From the NCBI RefSeq assembly GCF_040215725.1, contig NZ_CP157967.1, positions 3,504,501 through 3,568,500 on the forward strand: a DNA stretch of 64,000 bases, written 5' to 3'. Source of the stretch: Rhizobium sp. ZPR4 (GTDB lineage: Bacteria > Pseudomonadota > Alphaproteobacteria > Rhizobiales > Rhizobiaceae). The notes under the pieces were generated by a model. The model did not search any database. It was not told where the DNA came from and was given only the letters and a program-made list of their open reading frames with translations. Shown piece by piece: positions 1 through 8,947 of the stretch. Position 1 is the stretch's first letter, and every line of letters starts with the position of its first letter. The position numbers and the translations under genes were made by a program.

Positions 1-46
1 GTGTTTTCCGGACTCCGATCGTCAGGCCATAGGCGATCACCACCCT

Positions 47-259
47 TTATCCGTTCTTGCTTTTCGGCTTGCGTTTCTTCGTAAGCTCACGCCCCATCGC
101 GCGTGAAATTATTCGCCAGTCACGGCCGCCCATGCCGGGGATGCGCAGCAGTTCGGCAGAGCTGATTGAGCTCATATCTTCAGCCGTCTCATAGCCAGGT
201 TGATTAAGTTCGGCGAGCAAGCTTGGGCGGAGTTTTAAGTCTTTGAGATTTATCGTCAT
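47..259 (-). CDS. small RNA polymerase alpha-CTD-like helix-hairpin-helix protein
   Basis: This 70-residue basic protein resembles the C-terminal domain of the RNA polymerase alpha subunit. Residues 3-55 carry the pattern LKDLKLRPSLLAEL, an aspartate-led helix, then the helix-hairpin-helix signature AELLRIPGMGGRDW, which matches the AEMLRTPNFG turn of alpha-CTD. A lysine-rich tail (KKRKPKSK) follows. The ATG at 259 is preferred to the TTG nine bases upstream because the alpha-CTD match begins there; no strong ribosome-binding site is seen. It probably binds nucleic acid. Whether it touches promoters, like true alpha-CTD, is inference. It sits at the start of the accessory region and is not linked to other ribosomal or polymerase genes. 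Confidence 0.6.
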   Translation of the reverse strand: MTINLKDLKLRPSLLAELNQPGYETAEDMSSISSAELLRIPGMGGRDWRIISRAMGRELTKKRKPKSKNG

Positions 260-379
260 GAACAGCAAGGTCGCAGACCACCGCGTAGCTTCAATACGGT
301 GAAATCATACAAGCTTGGTTGCGCTTAACGTAGAGATTGTTTCTCTTGCAAGGCAAAGTCTTGCTTGCGCCACATATGG

Positions 380-802
380 TTATGTGGGTTCTCCTAGCAA
401 GATGACGGTGACATCCAGCCCGCTCATCGCTGAATTAGCGTCGCGCTGGTCGTGGGCAGGCACATAGATGATCTCACCCGAGCGATCGTTTCTGAGCGCT
501 GTGCCTGGCATCTAGCGAAAACCATCCGTACGCCGTTTGAGAAGCTGAAATATACCGACGATGGTCGCATTCGTCATCAGGCCCTCGGTCTGCCGAAGCT
601 TGTCAAAGCCGAATTTGAGGGCATCTCGATACGGAGCGACTTCTTTTGCCGCAGGAGACTCCAACCCCTCTGGAAATAGGTCCGCCAGAAACAACCCATC
701 CTAGGTGGTGACTTTTCGAGCTCCGAGCTCGCTTTTGCCTCTTGCGACAGGCGTGTCGATCAGAATTCCCGGATTGGGTATGCGGCCGCTCGCCCCTTCG
801 AC
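380..802 (-). pseudogene. Fic-family (AMP-transferase fold) gene remnant, N-terminal part with two in-frame stops
   Basis: Read on the minus strand in one frame from 802 down, the sequence gives IPNPGILIDTPVA, then SELGARKVTT, a TAG (703-701), DGLFLADLFPEGLESPAAKE, a helix ending QLLKRRTDGFR, a second TAG (514-512), MPGTALRNDRSGEIIYVP, and a TAA at 382-380. This is the order of the N-terminal helical region of Fic proteins that carry the IENIVTT...ADLF signature. At both TAG positions the family usually has glutamine, consistent with CAG to TAG changes. The catalytic HxFx(D/E)GNG motif lies beyond the end and is not present. The gene is therefore dead and truncated. Conservation fades below about 425. 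Confidence 0.72.
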
Positions 803-897
803 TTAGCAAGTTAGCAAGCGATCTGTTCGCGGGAGTGAATTCCTTGAAACCTCGATGGGTTCCTAAGCCATTAGCGATGTCAGATCGGGAAGCTGAT

Positions 898-982
898 GGA
901 CGGATTTAATATGTACGGCTCGATAAGTTAAAAGAACTCGATTTCTTTAACATGTCCGTCGCAACGTGTTAAATCCGCGTCC
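898..982. repeat. nested inverted repeat in an otherwise empty stretch
   Basis: Between the Fic relic and hipB (803-1177) no gene is supported. The stretch holds an imperfect inverted repeat with arms at 898-909 (GGACGGATTTAA) and 969-982 (TTAAATCCGCGTCC, two extra bases). Inside it lies a second palindrome at 927-951 (GTTAAAAGAA/TTTCTTTAAC) and then ACATGT/ACGTGT half sites. It could be a structured RNA, an operator cluster for the downstream HipB-like repressor, or the scar of a mobile element. No target-site duplication was recognised. Confidence 0.4.
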
Positions 983-1064
983 ATGGTTATCAGTGCGAGG
1001 CAACTACCACGCGCGATACCCAGATTTCAAAGACCTTATTTTTGACGAACTGAGAAGATGAAGA

Positions 1065-1158
1065 ACTTCCCGATCGGGGTGATTTTGACGCCGTCACCAC
1101 CGCACTTCCCGATCGGTAAGAATTGCATTATTTTGGGAAAAACTTCCTGTACGGTAAG
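1065..1158 (+). promoter_or_regulatory. three direct repeats ahead of hipB, candidate autorepression sites
   Basis: The motif ACTTCCCGATCGG occurs at 1065-1077 and 1104-1116, and a diverged copy ACTTCCTGTACGGTAAG at 1142-1158. The starts are 39 and 38 bases apart, close to four helical turns, so all copies would face the same side of DNA. They end 19 bases before the chosen hipB start. HipB proteins repress their own operons by binding repeated upstream operators, so an operator role is the simplest reading. It is inferred from position only. Confidence 0.5.
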
Positions 1159-1177
1159 CCGATTCAGGAGATGTTCG

Positions 1178-1450
1178 ATGTACAGGTCTGCACGGGATTT
1201 CGGCGCCGCCGTTCGAGAGAAACGCAAAGCCCGGGGCTGGACCCAGACCGAGCTTGCCGCTCGCTCCGGCACGGCCGAACGCTTCATCGTAGAACTCGAA
1301 TCCGGCAAGCCAAGCTGCCAGCTCGAAAAATCCCTGGTCGTGGCACGCGCCGTGGGGATCGAGATCGGTGACCTCAAGACGGTCCGATCTGTTCCGGCAT
1401 CATCGGATGATGGCCTCGACTTCCTTCCGACCTTCGGGGATGGTCGATGA
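1178..1450 (+). CDS. hipB: HipB-like XRE-family transcriptional repressor (antitoxin)
   Basis: A 90-residue protein with an XRE-type helix-turn-helix at residues 7-62 (AAVREKRKARGWTQTELAAR, then a recognition helix and the ELESGKP turn that typifies HipB proteins). In type II HipBA modules HipB neutralises the kinase HipA and represses the operon. The ATG at 1178 is chosen because AGGAG lies at 1166-1170 and the family begins with a MYRSARDFG-like strand; an earlier ATG at 1058 would translate the upstream repeats. The hipA partner overlaps the 3' end but is broken, so this repressor is an orphan. Its domain is complete, so it may still bind DNA. Confidence 0.8.
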   Translation: MYRSARDFGAAVREKRKARGWTQTELAARSGTAERFIVELESGKPSCQLEKSLVVARAVGIEIGDLKTVRSVPASSDDGLDFLPTFGDGR

Positions 1451-1729
1451 CGACGATCTTCTAATAGAGCCTGCCTGTCGCCCACCTGACGAAGGCAAAT
1501 GGCGTCTTGACTATGATCCTAGCTGGGAAGAGCGCTGCTCAGCGTTCCCAGCGTCGCTGATCACATGCCATTGCGCTCAGGACCCGTTGCTGCCGACAGG
1601 CTGCTGCCTTGGCTCGCCAATCTGCTTCCGGAAACGCATCTTACCGAGATCGGTCAGCGGCAGAAAGTGTCATCCCAGGACATCGTTGGTCTGCTGAGCC
1701 ACATCGGGCGTGACACAGCGGGCGCGTGA
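1440..1729 (+). pseudogene. hipA kinase gene remnant, frameshifted and truncated
   Basis: Starting at ATG 1440, which overlaps the end of hipB as in intact modules, the frame reads MVDDDDLLIEP...EGKWRLDYDPSWEE...FPASLI, the N-terminal HipA strand pattern. The match then continues in another frame from about 1562 with MPLRSGPVAADRLLPWLANL LPETH and QDIVGLLSHIGRDTAGA, which is HipA N-subdomain 1, and stops at TGA 1727-1729. At least one single-base indel lies near 1555-1565. Only about 96 of the usual 400-440 codons remain, and the kinase ATP-binding and catalytic segments are absent. The toxin activity is therefore lost. Confidence 0.75.
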
Positions 1730-1937
1730 TCGATTGGCGAACCCCGGAAACCGCGTACGGCTTCACCTCACTCCCAATCATCCATGCGCTCCAGCTCGCC
1801 GCGGGCAACCAACGCATATCGAATGGCGCGGCCCGCCACGCGACAAGAATGGCTTCCATGCCGTCCACCTGATTTGCCGAAAGCCGCCCGCCGAACAACG
1901 ACGGGCGTACCGCCGCGAAGAACTTCGCGTGATCCAT
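1641..1937 (-). pseudogene. phage lysozyme/chitinase-like gene fragment
   Basis: On the minus strand, a good ribosome-binding site (GGAGAG, five bases before ATG 1937) leads into MDHAKFFAAVRPSLFGGRLS, then QVDGMEAILVAW and MRWL. This matches the start of phage-type muramidase/chitinase-like proteins (SLFGG.L...QV.GM.AIL..W, followed in the family by a conserved ALATAxHE active-site segment). The match covers about 1806-1937. After MRWL the reading frame turns into unrelated sequence and runs antisense through the hipA relic, so the catalytic part is missing. It marks a recombination junction and a phage contribution to this region. Confidence 0.55.
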
Positions 1938-1955
1938 AACTTCTCTCCATATTTT

Positions 1956-2001
1956 GGGGTAAAATTTACACCAACTATCTTTACATGGTGCATAATATGC
2001 C
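1956..2001. promoter_or_regulatory. two short palindromes between the phage-like fragment and the DUF4160 gene
   Basis: GGGGTAAAATTTACACC (1956-1972) and GCATAATATGC (1991-2001) are near-perfect palindromes in an A+T-rich intergenic stretch. They sit just before the DUF4160/DUF2442-HTH pair. The second gene of that pair carries a helix-turn-helix, so these are candidate operators. No binding data are available. Confidence 0.35.
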
Positions 2002-2032
2002 CTATGTTTTACCTCCTCGAAGTGAGGGGCAC

Positions 2033-2275
2033 ATGGGCAAACTGGTTCAAATCGGGAACATCATCATTCGGGTTTACGCGAACGATCATCTGCCCCCGCA
2101 CTTCCACATTCTCACCCCGGATGGGGATGCATTGGTGGAAATCGCGACACTGGAAATCCTGCGTGGTAAGCTCGCACGCAAGGCGCAAGACACCGCCCTC
2201 GAATGGGCAGCAAAGAACAAGGCAGCTATTGCCGCCGAGTGGAATCGGACCAATCCCCGCTTTCCAATCGCTTGA
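2033..2275 (+). CDS. DUF4160 domain protein, first gene of a two-gene module
   Basis: This 80-residue protein carries the DUF4160 signature: a short strand (VQIGNIIIRVYANDH), the invariant PPHFH motif at about residue 20-24, and a C-terminal helix starting LEILRGKL. The family has no proven activity but is found next to DUF2442 genes in many bacteria and is suspected to act as a toxin-antitoxin-like pair. The ATG at 2033 is preferred because it has GAGGGG just upstream and avoids translating the palindrome at 1991-2001; the frame is open back to ATG 1985. The next gene starts 15 bases downstream, so the two are co-transcribed. The gene appears intact, unlike its neighbours. Confidence 0.78.
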   Translation: MGKLVQIGNIIIRVYANDHLPPHFHILTPDGDALVEIATLEILRGKLARKAQDTALEWAAKNKAAIAAEWNRTNPRFPIA

Positions 2276-2290
2276 GGAAGGGAAACAGCC

Positions 2291-2770
2291 ATGGATATGC
2301 CGCGAATTGAAAGCGTAACGCCAACATCAAACATGACGCTGGCAATCAAGTGGAAGGGTGGCGCTGAATCTTCCGTAAACCTCGTCGGGTGGATTGCGAC
2401 CGGCGGCGATTTGCTCGCCTCCCTCAAGTCTCCTGATATCTGGAAAACCGCCGCAGTCACCGACTATGGAGCAACGGTCGAATGGGCAGGCGAGGATTTG
2501 GCGATCGATGCCTATCACCTCTTCCAGATCGCCGAAGACCAGCGTGATTTTAACGCCGAGGATCTGCGGAAATGGCAGGAAGATATAGGGCTTTCGAATA
2601 ACGAGGCTGCGGATTTCCTTGGCGTTACCTTGCGCACATGGAAGAACTATCGTGCCGGCGCTCCCGTCAGCCATGCCGTCAAGATGCTGTTACGTGCGAG
2701 CCAGCGCGACCCGCTCTTGATGCATGCGCATTACCGGCCACGTCAGAACGGCAGGCCGAAAGCCGCATAG
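2291..2770 (+). CDS. DUF2442 domain protein with C-terminal helix-turn-helix
   Basis: The 159-residue product has two parts. Residues 1-80 match DUF2442 (PRIESVTPTSNMTLAIKW, then a segment with VNLVGWI and a short acidic end). Residues 92-140 form an XRE-like helix-turn-helix (WQEDIGLSNNEAADFLGVTL, RTWKNYRAG). Such fused proteins pair with DUF4160 genes, and the helix-turn-helix suggests autoregulation of the pair, as antitoxins do. AGGAAGGGAAACAGCC precedes the ATG at 2291. The function is not known; a DNA-binding partner of the DUF4160 protein is the inference. Confidence 0.75.
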   Translation: MDMPRIESVTPTSNMTLAIKWKGGAESSVNLVGWIATGGDLLASLKSPDIWKTAAVTDYGATVEWAGEDLAIDAYHLFQIAEDQRDFNAEDLRKWQEDIGLSNNEAADFLGVTLRTWKNYRAGAPVSHAVKMLLRASQRDPLLMHAHYRPRQNGRPKAA

Positions 2771-2813
2771 CCGACGCCAGAGATTTGTCATATAGAGCCC
2801 ATCGGGGACCTTA

Positions 2814-3068
2814 ATGCAGCTAGAGAAAGAACTGGACATTGCTGAAATAAGCGCGGCCCTCCATCCCAAACGCCGAATAGTCGTCTTACAGAGAGAAGAT
2901 GGCCTTTATACCTATGCAGAGCAGTACCATTATGTTTCGCACTATGAGGGCAAGATCATAGCCGAAGGCTGGGCAACGCTTCCCAGTGACGATATATTCT
3001 CAACTTCCGAAATAGCCGAGACCGAGGGGCGAGCAGCGTTTTCACGGCGCTACGGCGTAGCTTATTGA
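2814..3068 (+). CDS. small hypothetical protein
   Basis: This 84-residue soluble protein has no motif I recognise. It has an N-terminal amphipathic helix (LEKELDIAEISAAL), a strand-rich middle that reads like a small beta sheet (RRIVVLQREDGLYTYAEQYH), and an aromatic centre. It is preceded by GGGGA seven bases before ATG 2814. Codon use is less G+C-rich than in the core genes to the right. Similar short proteins annotated as hypothetical are common in rhizobial accessory DNA. I cannot assign a role. Confidence 0.6.
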   Translation: MQLEKELDIAEISAALHPKRRIVVLQREDGLYTYAEQYHYVSHYEGKIIAEGWATLPSDDIFSTSEIAETEGRAAFSRRYGVAY

Positions 3069-3122
3069 TCGAAACAATAGAACCATTTTTGGCTCGGTTT
3101 GTCAGCCGACACAACTTCCGGA

Positions 3123-3575
3123 ATGCCGAGCATGAACGACTTCAGTCCATCCCAAGACTTCGCTGGTTTTTTCTTTCTTGCCATCGACCACGGATTCACG
3201 AGCATTGAAGATGGTGGAGGCCCCGCTTGTTCCGTTCACAATGACTGTGGACTCAGCGGGACAAAAAAGCTCACTCGGTTTGCAATGGAGAAGCTCGAAG
3301 ACGGCGTGGAAGCCGCCAAGAATAGTGTCGCATCGACCGGAGCGATAGCGATGTATGCGATAGCTTGGGACGGTTTCGTCACACTCGAAGGGCGAAAATG
3401 GGATGCAATTTGCGTTGAAGCCGGCGAGGCCCAAGCCGAATTCGGCGCGCTGTTCTGTCAGCGATACACCACGGAAAAGAAGGGATTACTACGAAGGACC
3501 CGCTCAGTACGCGTTGGCAACCCGGCGCTTATCGGGAGACCTCGGTCTCGTTTATGGGTGGGAAGTGAACTGTAG
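3123..3575 (+). CDS. hypothetical protein
   Basis: A protein of about 150 residues without a recognised domain. It contains a central segment AYAIAWDG-like (MYAIAWDGFVTLEGRKWDAI), an acidic VEAGEAQ stretch and a C-terminal QRY...GNPALIG pattern, an arrangement I have seen in small uncharacterised proteins that pair a GFxxxxGxxxDAxxVEA sheet with a basic tail. The start is uncertain: TTG 3099, ATG 3123 and ATG 3132 are all in frame and none has a strong ribosome-binding site. Weak start signals and A+T-rich flanks leave open that it is not expressed. Confidence 0.5.
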   Translation: MPSMNDFSPSQDFAGFFFLAIDHGFTSIEDGGGPACSVHNDCGLSGTKKLTRFAMEKLEDGVEAAKNSVASTGAIAMYAIAWDGFVTLEGRKWDAICVEAGEAQAEFGALFCQRYTTEKKGLLRRTRSVRVGNPALIGRPRSRLWVGSEL

Positions 3576-3641
3576 CGGAAGGCTGATACGCGCAAGCCGG
3601 CGCGACCCGCTGAAGCAACCAAGCTTGTCCACCAAAAAATG

Positions 3642-3711
3642 CGATTTTTGGAAATCTACCGCTCTTGGCTCTCACCGATAACAGTCAAAAGACATTGAAT
3701 TCCAAAAATCG
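3642..3711. repeat. 15-bp inverted repeat with T-tract, in a 470-base gene-free stretch
   Basis: Bases 3576-4049 contain no gene I can support. The only clear structure is an inverted repeat: CGATTTTTGGAAATC (3642-3656) against GAATTCCAAAAATCG (3697-3711), 14 of 15 bases complementary, followed by a run of seven T. The left arm can also pair with CCAAAAA at 3632-3638, giving alternative hairpins. It may be a loose terminator for the upstream gene or a decayed element end. No transposase or target duplication is visible. Confidence 0.4.
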
Positions 3712-4049
3712 GTTTTTTTGAAAGTCAACGCGATTTAAGTGCCACGGAGGAGATACAAACAGCTTTCTCTTCCATTTTTGCTCAATTCCGGAATTCAACT
3801 GACGAAAAGTCCCATGGTTTTGGCAACTGCGCAGCTCTCCACCACAGCGGTTACACGAATCTCCGCGCAGCGAACTGCCAATCGGTTCGGCCCACGATCC
3901 TACAAAATACCGCTGGTTAGCATGATGAATCACAATAAGCGAACGTACCGCGGTTGCCGGCTCAACGATCATTTATCCCGGTAGATACGCGACTTGGACG
4001 CATACGCCATAATGAGAAAGCTTGGAGGAGTTGGTATCAAGGCCCAAAA

Positions 4050-4139
4050 TGGCGGAGAGGGTGGGATTTGAACCCACGATGCCCTTGCAGGCATGCCGCA
4101 TTTCGAGTGCGGTGCATTCGACCACTCTGCCACCTCTCC
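4050..4139 (-). tRNA. tRNA-Ser (anticodon CGA)
   Basis: The minus strand folds into a 90-nt class II tRNA. The acceptor stem GGAGAGG pairs with CCTCTCC, with discriminator G and an encoded CCA (4052-4050). The anticodon stem-loop is CCGCACTCGAAATGCGG with anticodon CGA, reading UCG serine codons. A long variable arm and the T-loop GGTTCAAATCC are both present. The extended variable arm is diagnostic of serine tRNAs. Accessory genes begin directly beyond its 3' end, towards base 1, a usual integration point for genomic islands. Confidence 0.97.
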
Positions 4140-4234
4140 GGTTATGCTGGTCGGCGCTGTTCGGCGCGGAGGGCTACATAGCGAGAGACGGAGAGGATAG
4201 CAAGGGCGAATATGAAAGCTTTTCATCCTTTCGC

Positions 4235-4262
4235 CTTGACAGATCAGGGACGCTTATATATC
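4235..4262 (+). promoter_or_regulatory. probable promoter of rplU-rpmA
   Basis: CTTGACA (4235-4241) is a strong -35 box. TATATATC at 4255-4262 supplies the -10. The spacing is 13-15 bases depending on which hexamer is taken, shorter than ideal. It points at rplU and predicts an untranslated leader of about 175 bases. Confidence 0.55.
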
Positions 4263-4304
4263 CCGTGCGACGCAATAGGTGTGGACAAGTCCGCGCCTTG
4301 CCTG

Positions 4305-4357
4305 CCCTGCTTCGCGCAGGGCTTCACCGGCAGATCTTTTGGAAGGCCTCAGGCCTT
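4305..4357 (+). promoter_or_regulatory. two hairpins in the rplU leader, possible ribosomal-protein leader
   Basis: The leader between the promoter and rplU has two stable hairpins: CCCTGC-TTCGC-GCAGGG (4305-4321) and AAGGCC-TCA-GGCCTT (4343-4357). Neither is followed by a long T run, so they are unlikely to be simple terminators. L21 operons in other bacteria have autoregulatory leaders; a similar role here is inference. Confidence 0.35.
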
Positions 4358-4444
4358 TAGAATTCCTGCTAAATTTCGACTGATAAAAAGACGGCCCCTC
4401 GTCCTCATGGCGAGAGAGCCGGAACGAACATGAAAGGATAAAAA

Positions 4445-4762
4445 ATGTTCGCAGTCATCAAGACCGGCGGTAAGCAGTACCGAGTGGCGGCAAACGACGT
4501 GCTGACCATCGAGAAGCTCGAAGTCACCGCCGGCGGCACCGTAGAATTCACCGAAGTCCTCGTTATCGGCGAAGGCGCCGACGCTGCGATTGGTGCTCCC
4601 TTCGTCAAGGGCGCTTCCGTCAAGGCCGAAGTGGTCGAGCACAACCGCGGCAAGAAGGTCATCGCCTTCAAGAAGCGCCGTCGTCAGAACTCGAAGCGTT
4701 CGCGCGGCCATCGCCAGCATCACACGGTTGTCCGCATCACGGACATCGTGGCTGCCAAGTAA
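4445..4762 (+). CDS. rplU: 50S ribosomal protein L21
   Basis: The 105-residue product is full-length L21, a structural protein of the large ribosomal subunit that contacts 23S rRNA. It opens with [20 protein letters not shown], has the usual beta-barrel with [20 protein letters not shown], and ends with the basic [16 protein letters not shown] extension. GAAAGGA lies just ahead of ATG 4445. It is followed 32 bases later by rpmA, the classic rplU-rpmA pair, with obgE a short way downstream as in most bacteria. Confidence 0.97.
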   Translation: MFAVIKTGGKQYRVAANDVLTIEKLEVTAGGTVEFTEVLVIGEGADAAIGAPFVKGASVKAEVVEHNRGKKVIAFKKRRRQNSKRSRGHRQHHTVVRITDIVAAK

Positions 4763-4794
4763 GTAACGGGATCAAGGTTTAAAGGAGAACTCCA

Positions 4795-5064
4795 ATGGCA
4801 CACAAAAAAGCTGGCGGTTCCTCGCGCAACGGTCGCGATTCCGAATCCAAGCGCCTTGGCGTGAAGAAGTTCGGCGGCGAAGCCGTCATCGCAGGCAACA
4901 TTATCGTGCGTCAGCGCGGCACGCAGTGGCACCCGGGTTCCAACGTTGGCCTCGGCAAGGATCACACGATTTTTGCGCTTACGGCGGGCAACGTGAACTA
5001 CCGTACGAAGGCCAATGGCCGCGTGTACGTGTCTGTAATGCCGAAAGCGGAAGCAGCGGAATAA
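4795..5064 (+). CDS. rpmA: 50S ribosomal protein L27
   Basis: This 89-residue protein is L27, whose N-terminal tail reaches the peptidyl-transferase centre. It begins [20 protein letters not shown] and continues with the conserved [15 protein letters not shown] and GKDHTIFAL segments. The start is direct (MAHKK), without the cleavable N-terminal extension of Firmicutes. AAAGGAG precedes the ATG. It shares a transcript with rplU. A strong terminator follows at 5131-5164. Confidence 0.97.
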   Translation: MAHKKAGGSSRNGRDSESKRLGVKKFGGEAVIAGNIIVRQRGTQWHPGSNVGLGKDHTIFALTAGNVNYRTKANGRVYVSVMPKAEAAE

Positions 5065-5130
5065 GCCGGTAGCGCTCTAAAACAGCCGGCGTCTCATCGA
5101 CCCGGCTGACGCTACAAGGTTCAGTCAAGA

Positions 5131-5164
5131 AAAAAGGGGAGATGGGGCGCCATCTCCCCTTTTT
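5131..5164 (+). terminator. Rho-independent terminator after rpmA
   Basis: A 15-base-pair stem (AAAAAGGGGAGATGG against CCATCTCCCCTTTTT) with a GGCG loop is followed by T-rich sequence. It separates the ribosomal-protein pair from the acetyltransferase genes, though read-through to obgE is possible. Confidence 0.85.
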
Positions 5165-5193
5165 CTTTACCCTCAACCAAGGAGGACTGAACC

Positions 5194-5829
5194 ATGCAAG
5201 GCGAATTGTTAAGGGAAGACCAATCAAGGTCTCCCGAAGAACGGCTGAGGCCGGATAGGTTAAGGACCGATTGCCCCGTCTTACTGTCGGAAAGGCTCGT
5301 TCTGCGCGCGCCCCACGAAGAAGACATCGACGCCCTTGCCCATCTCGCCAACAACGCCAATGTCGCCACAATGGTATCGCGTATGCCGCACCCGTATACG
5401 ATCGCCGATGCCGCCGATTTCGTGCGACGCACGAAGCTTGGCGAGATTGGCAAGTGCGTCTATGCCATTACCAAAGCCGACAACGGCGCCTTTCTCGGTT
5501 GCTGCGGGGTCGAACCCACGGGTGATCCGAACACTGTCGAGATCGGCTACTGGCTGGGCGAGCCGCACTGGAACCAGGGCTATACCACGGAAGCGGCCCA
5601 TGCCCTCATCGACATGGTCTTTCGCACCCGCGAAAATGTCGCCCAGATCGACGCACGTTGCAGGGTCACAAACGTTGCCTCGAGAAGGGTCGTGCAGAAG
5701 TGCGGCTTCCAGTTCCAGGGCTCCGGCCTCGCCGCGTCGCTGGCGCTCGGCAGCACCGTACCGGTCGAATGGTACAGGCTCGACCGCAAGACCTGGATAT
5801 CGTTGCGCAGCTGGGGAGGCATGAGATGA
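5194..5829 (+). CDS. GNAT-family N-acetyltransferase (RimJ/RimL type)
   Basis: A 211-residue acetyltransferase of the RimJ/RimL branch. The substrate is unknown. After a charged N-terminal extension of about 25 residues, the fold begins with SERLVLRAPHEEDIDALAHL. The acetyl-CoA loop is WLGEPHWNQGYTTEAA (about residue 119-134), a Q-x-G-Y variant of the pyrophosphate-binding motif, and VVQKCGF is the C-terminal motif B. AAGGAGG precedes ATG 5194. Its stop overlaps the start of a second GNAT gene by four bases (ATGA), so the two are translationally coupled. The pair sits between rpmA and obgE, as in related rhizobia. Confidence 0.88.
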   Translation: MQGELLREDQSRSPEERLRPDRLRTDCPVLLSERLVLRAPHEEDIDALAHLANNANVATMVSRMPHPYTIADAADFVRRTKLGEIGKCVYAITKADNGAFLGCCGVEPTGDPNTVEIGYWLGEPHWNQGYTTEAAHALIDMVFRTRENVAQIDARCRVTNVASRRVVQKCGFQFQGSGLAASLALGSTVPVEWYRLDRKTWISLRSWGGMR

Positions 5830-6413
5830 ACGCTCTCGCCCTCACCCGCCGCGATGCCCGCATCCTGATGCCCGGGCCAACGCCCGTCATCCAGACGGGC
5901 CGATTGACGCTGCGCCCGCACCGGCTCAGCGACGCCGATATGATTGCGGAATCGCTTTCGGATTTCGCCGTCACCCGCATGCTGGCCCGCGTCCCCGCGC
6001 CCTATGACCGGCAGGATGCGCTCGACTGGCTGGTCGAGCACACCTCCGGCTTCGGCGCCGATTGGGAACTGGCCATCACCGAGCGGGATGATGCCCATAT
6101 CGGCAACGTCGGTATCGAACTCCGCCACGGCCGCTGGCACCTCGGTTACTGGCTGAACCGCTTCTACTGGCGGCAAGGCATCATGACCGAAGCGGTCAAG
6201 GCTGCGCTCGAACGTTTTGCCCGCCGCATGCCCGAAGTCGCCGTTCATTCCGGCGCCTTCGCCGACAATCCGGCGTCCTTGAAGCTGCAGCAGAAGCTCG
6301 GCTTCGAGATCACCGGTTGCTCGGAGATCTACAGCTTTGCCCGAAACACCATGGTTCCGCATATCGAAACCGTGTTGAAGCCGGGCGCGCTGCGGCTCTC
6401 GCAGGCGGCCTAA
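5826..6413 (+). CDS. GNAT-family N-acetyltransferase (RimJ/RimL type), second copy
   Basis: A 195-residue paralogue-like acetyltransferase. It starts at ATG 5826 inside the stop of the preceding gene. Features are TGRLTLRPHRLSDADMI near residue 23-39, the acetyl-CoA loop YWLNRFYWRQGIMTEAVKA, and the LQQKLGFEITG motif near residue 160. The glycine-rich loop is reduced (RQGIMTEA), as in other RimJ-like proteins. Substrate unknown. A hairpin at 6428-6456 follows and may mark the end of this two-gene unit. Confidence 0.87.
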   Translation: MNALALTRRDARILMPGPTPVIQTGRLTLRPHRLSDADMIAESLSDFAVTRMLARVPAPYDRQDALDWLVEHTSGFGADWELAITERDDAHIGNVGIELRHGRWHLGYWLNRFYWRQGIMTEAVKAALERFARRMPEVAVHSGAFADNPASLKLQQKLGFEITGCSEIYSFARNTMVPHIETVLKPGALRLSQAA

Positions 6414-6427
6414 GGCCCTTGAAAAGC

Positions 6428-6456
6428 GGTCATCGCCGTTCAAACCGGCGATGACC
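6428..6456 (+). terminator. hairpin without T-tract after the GNAT pair
   Basis: GGTCATCGCCG (6428-6438) pairs perfectly with CGGCGATGACC (6446-6456) around a seven-base loop. There is no U-run, so termination is uncertain; it may instead stabilise the transcript end. The rest of 6457-6683 shows no feature. Confidence 0.4.
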
Positions 6457-6629
6457 ATCATGCCAGCCATGCAGTTCCGCCCCTTTATGGCACTGGAGCC
6501 GCACGATATTCTTTGACCTCAGCCCGAAGCGCCTATATCGAAGGCGACATGACGGGCAAATGGCCGTCCGATGCGTCCTTCCGGATGTAAAAGACGGCAG
6601 CAATTGAAAAGAGCGCATAGGCTTTGTGA

Positions 6630-8939
<2,310 letters not shown>

Positions 8940-8947
<8 letters not shown>

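Noticed and set aside
1065..1158. CRISPR-like array before hipB
   Set aside because: Only three short, diverging repeats with unlike spacers overlapping an open reading frame; no cas genes in view. Operator repeats fit better.
1778..1993. Short minus-strand frame overlapping the phage-like fragment
   Set aside because: It has no match to the lysozyme family, whereas the other frame does.
3642..3711. Terminal inverted repeats of a transposon
   Set aside because: The inner segment is only 40 bases, there is no transposase and no flanking duplication.
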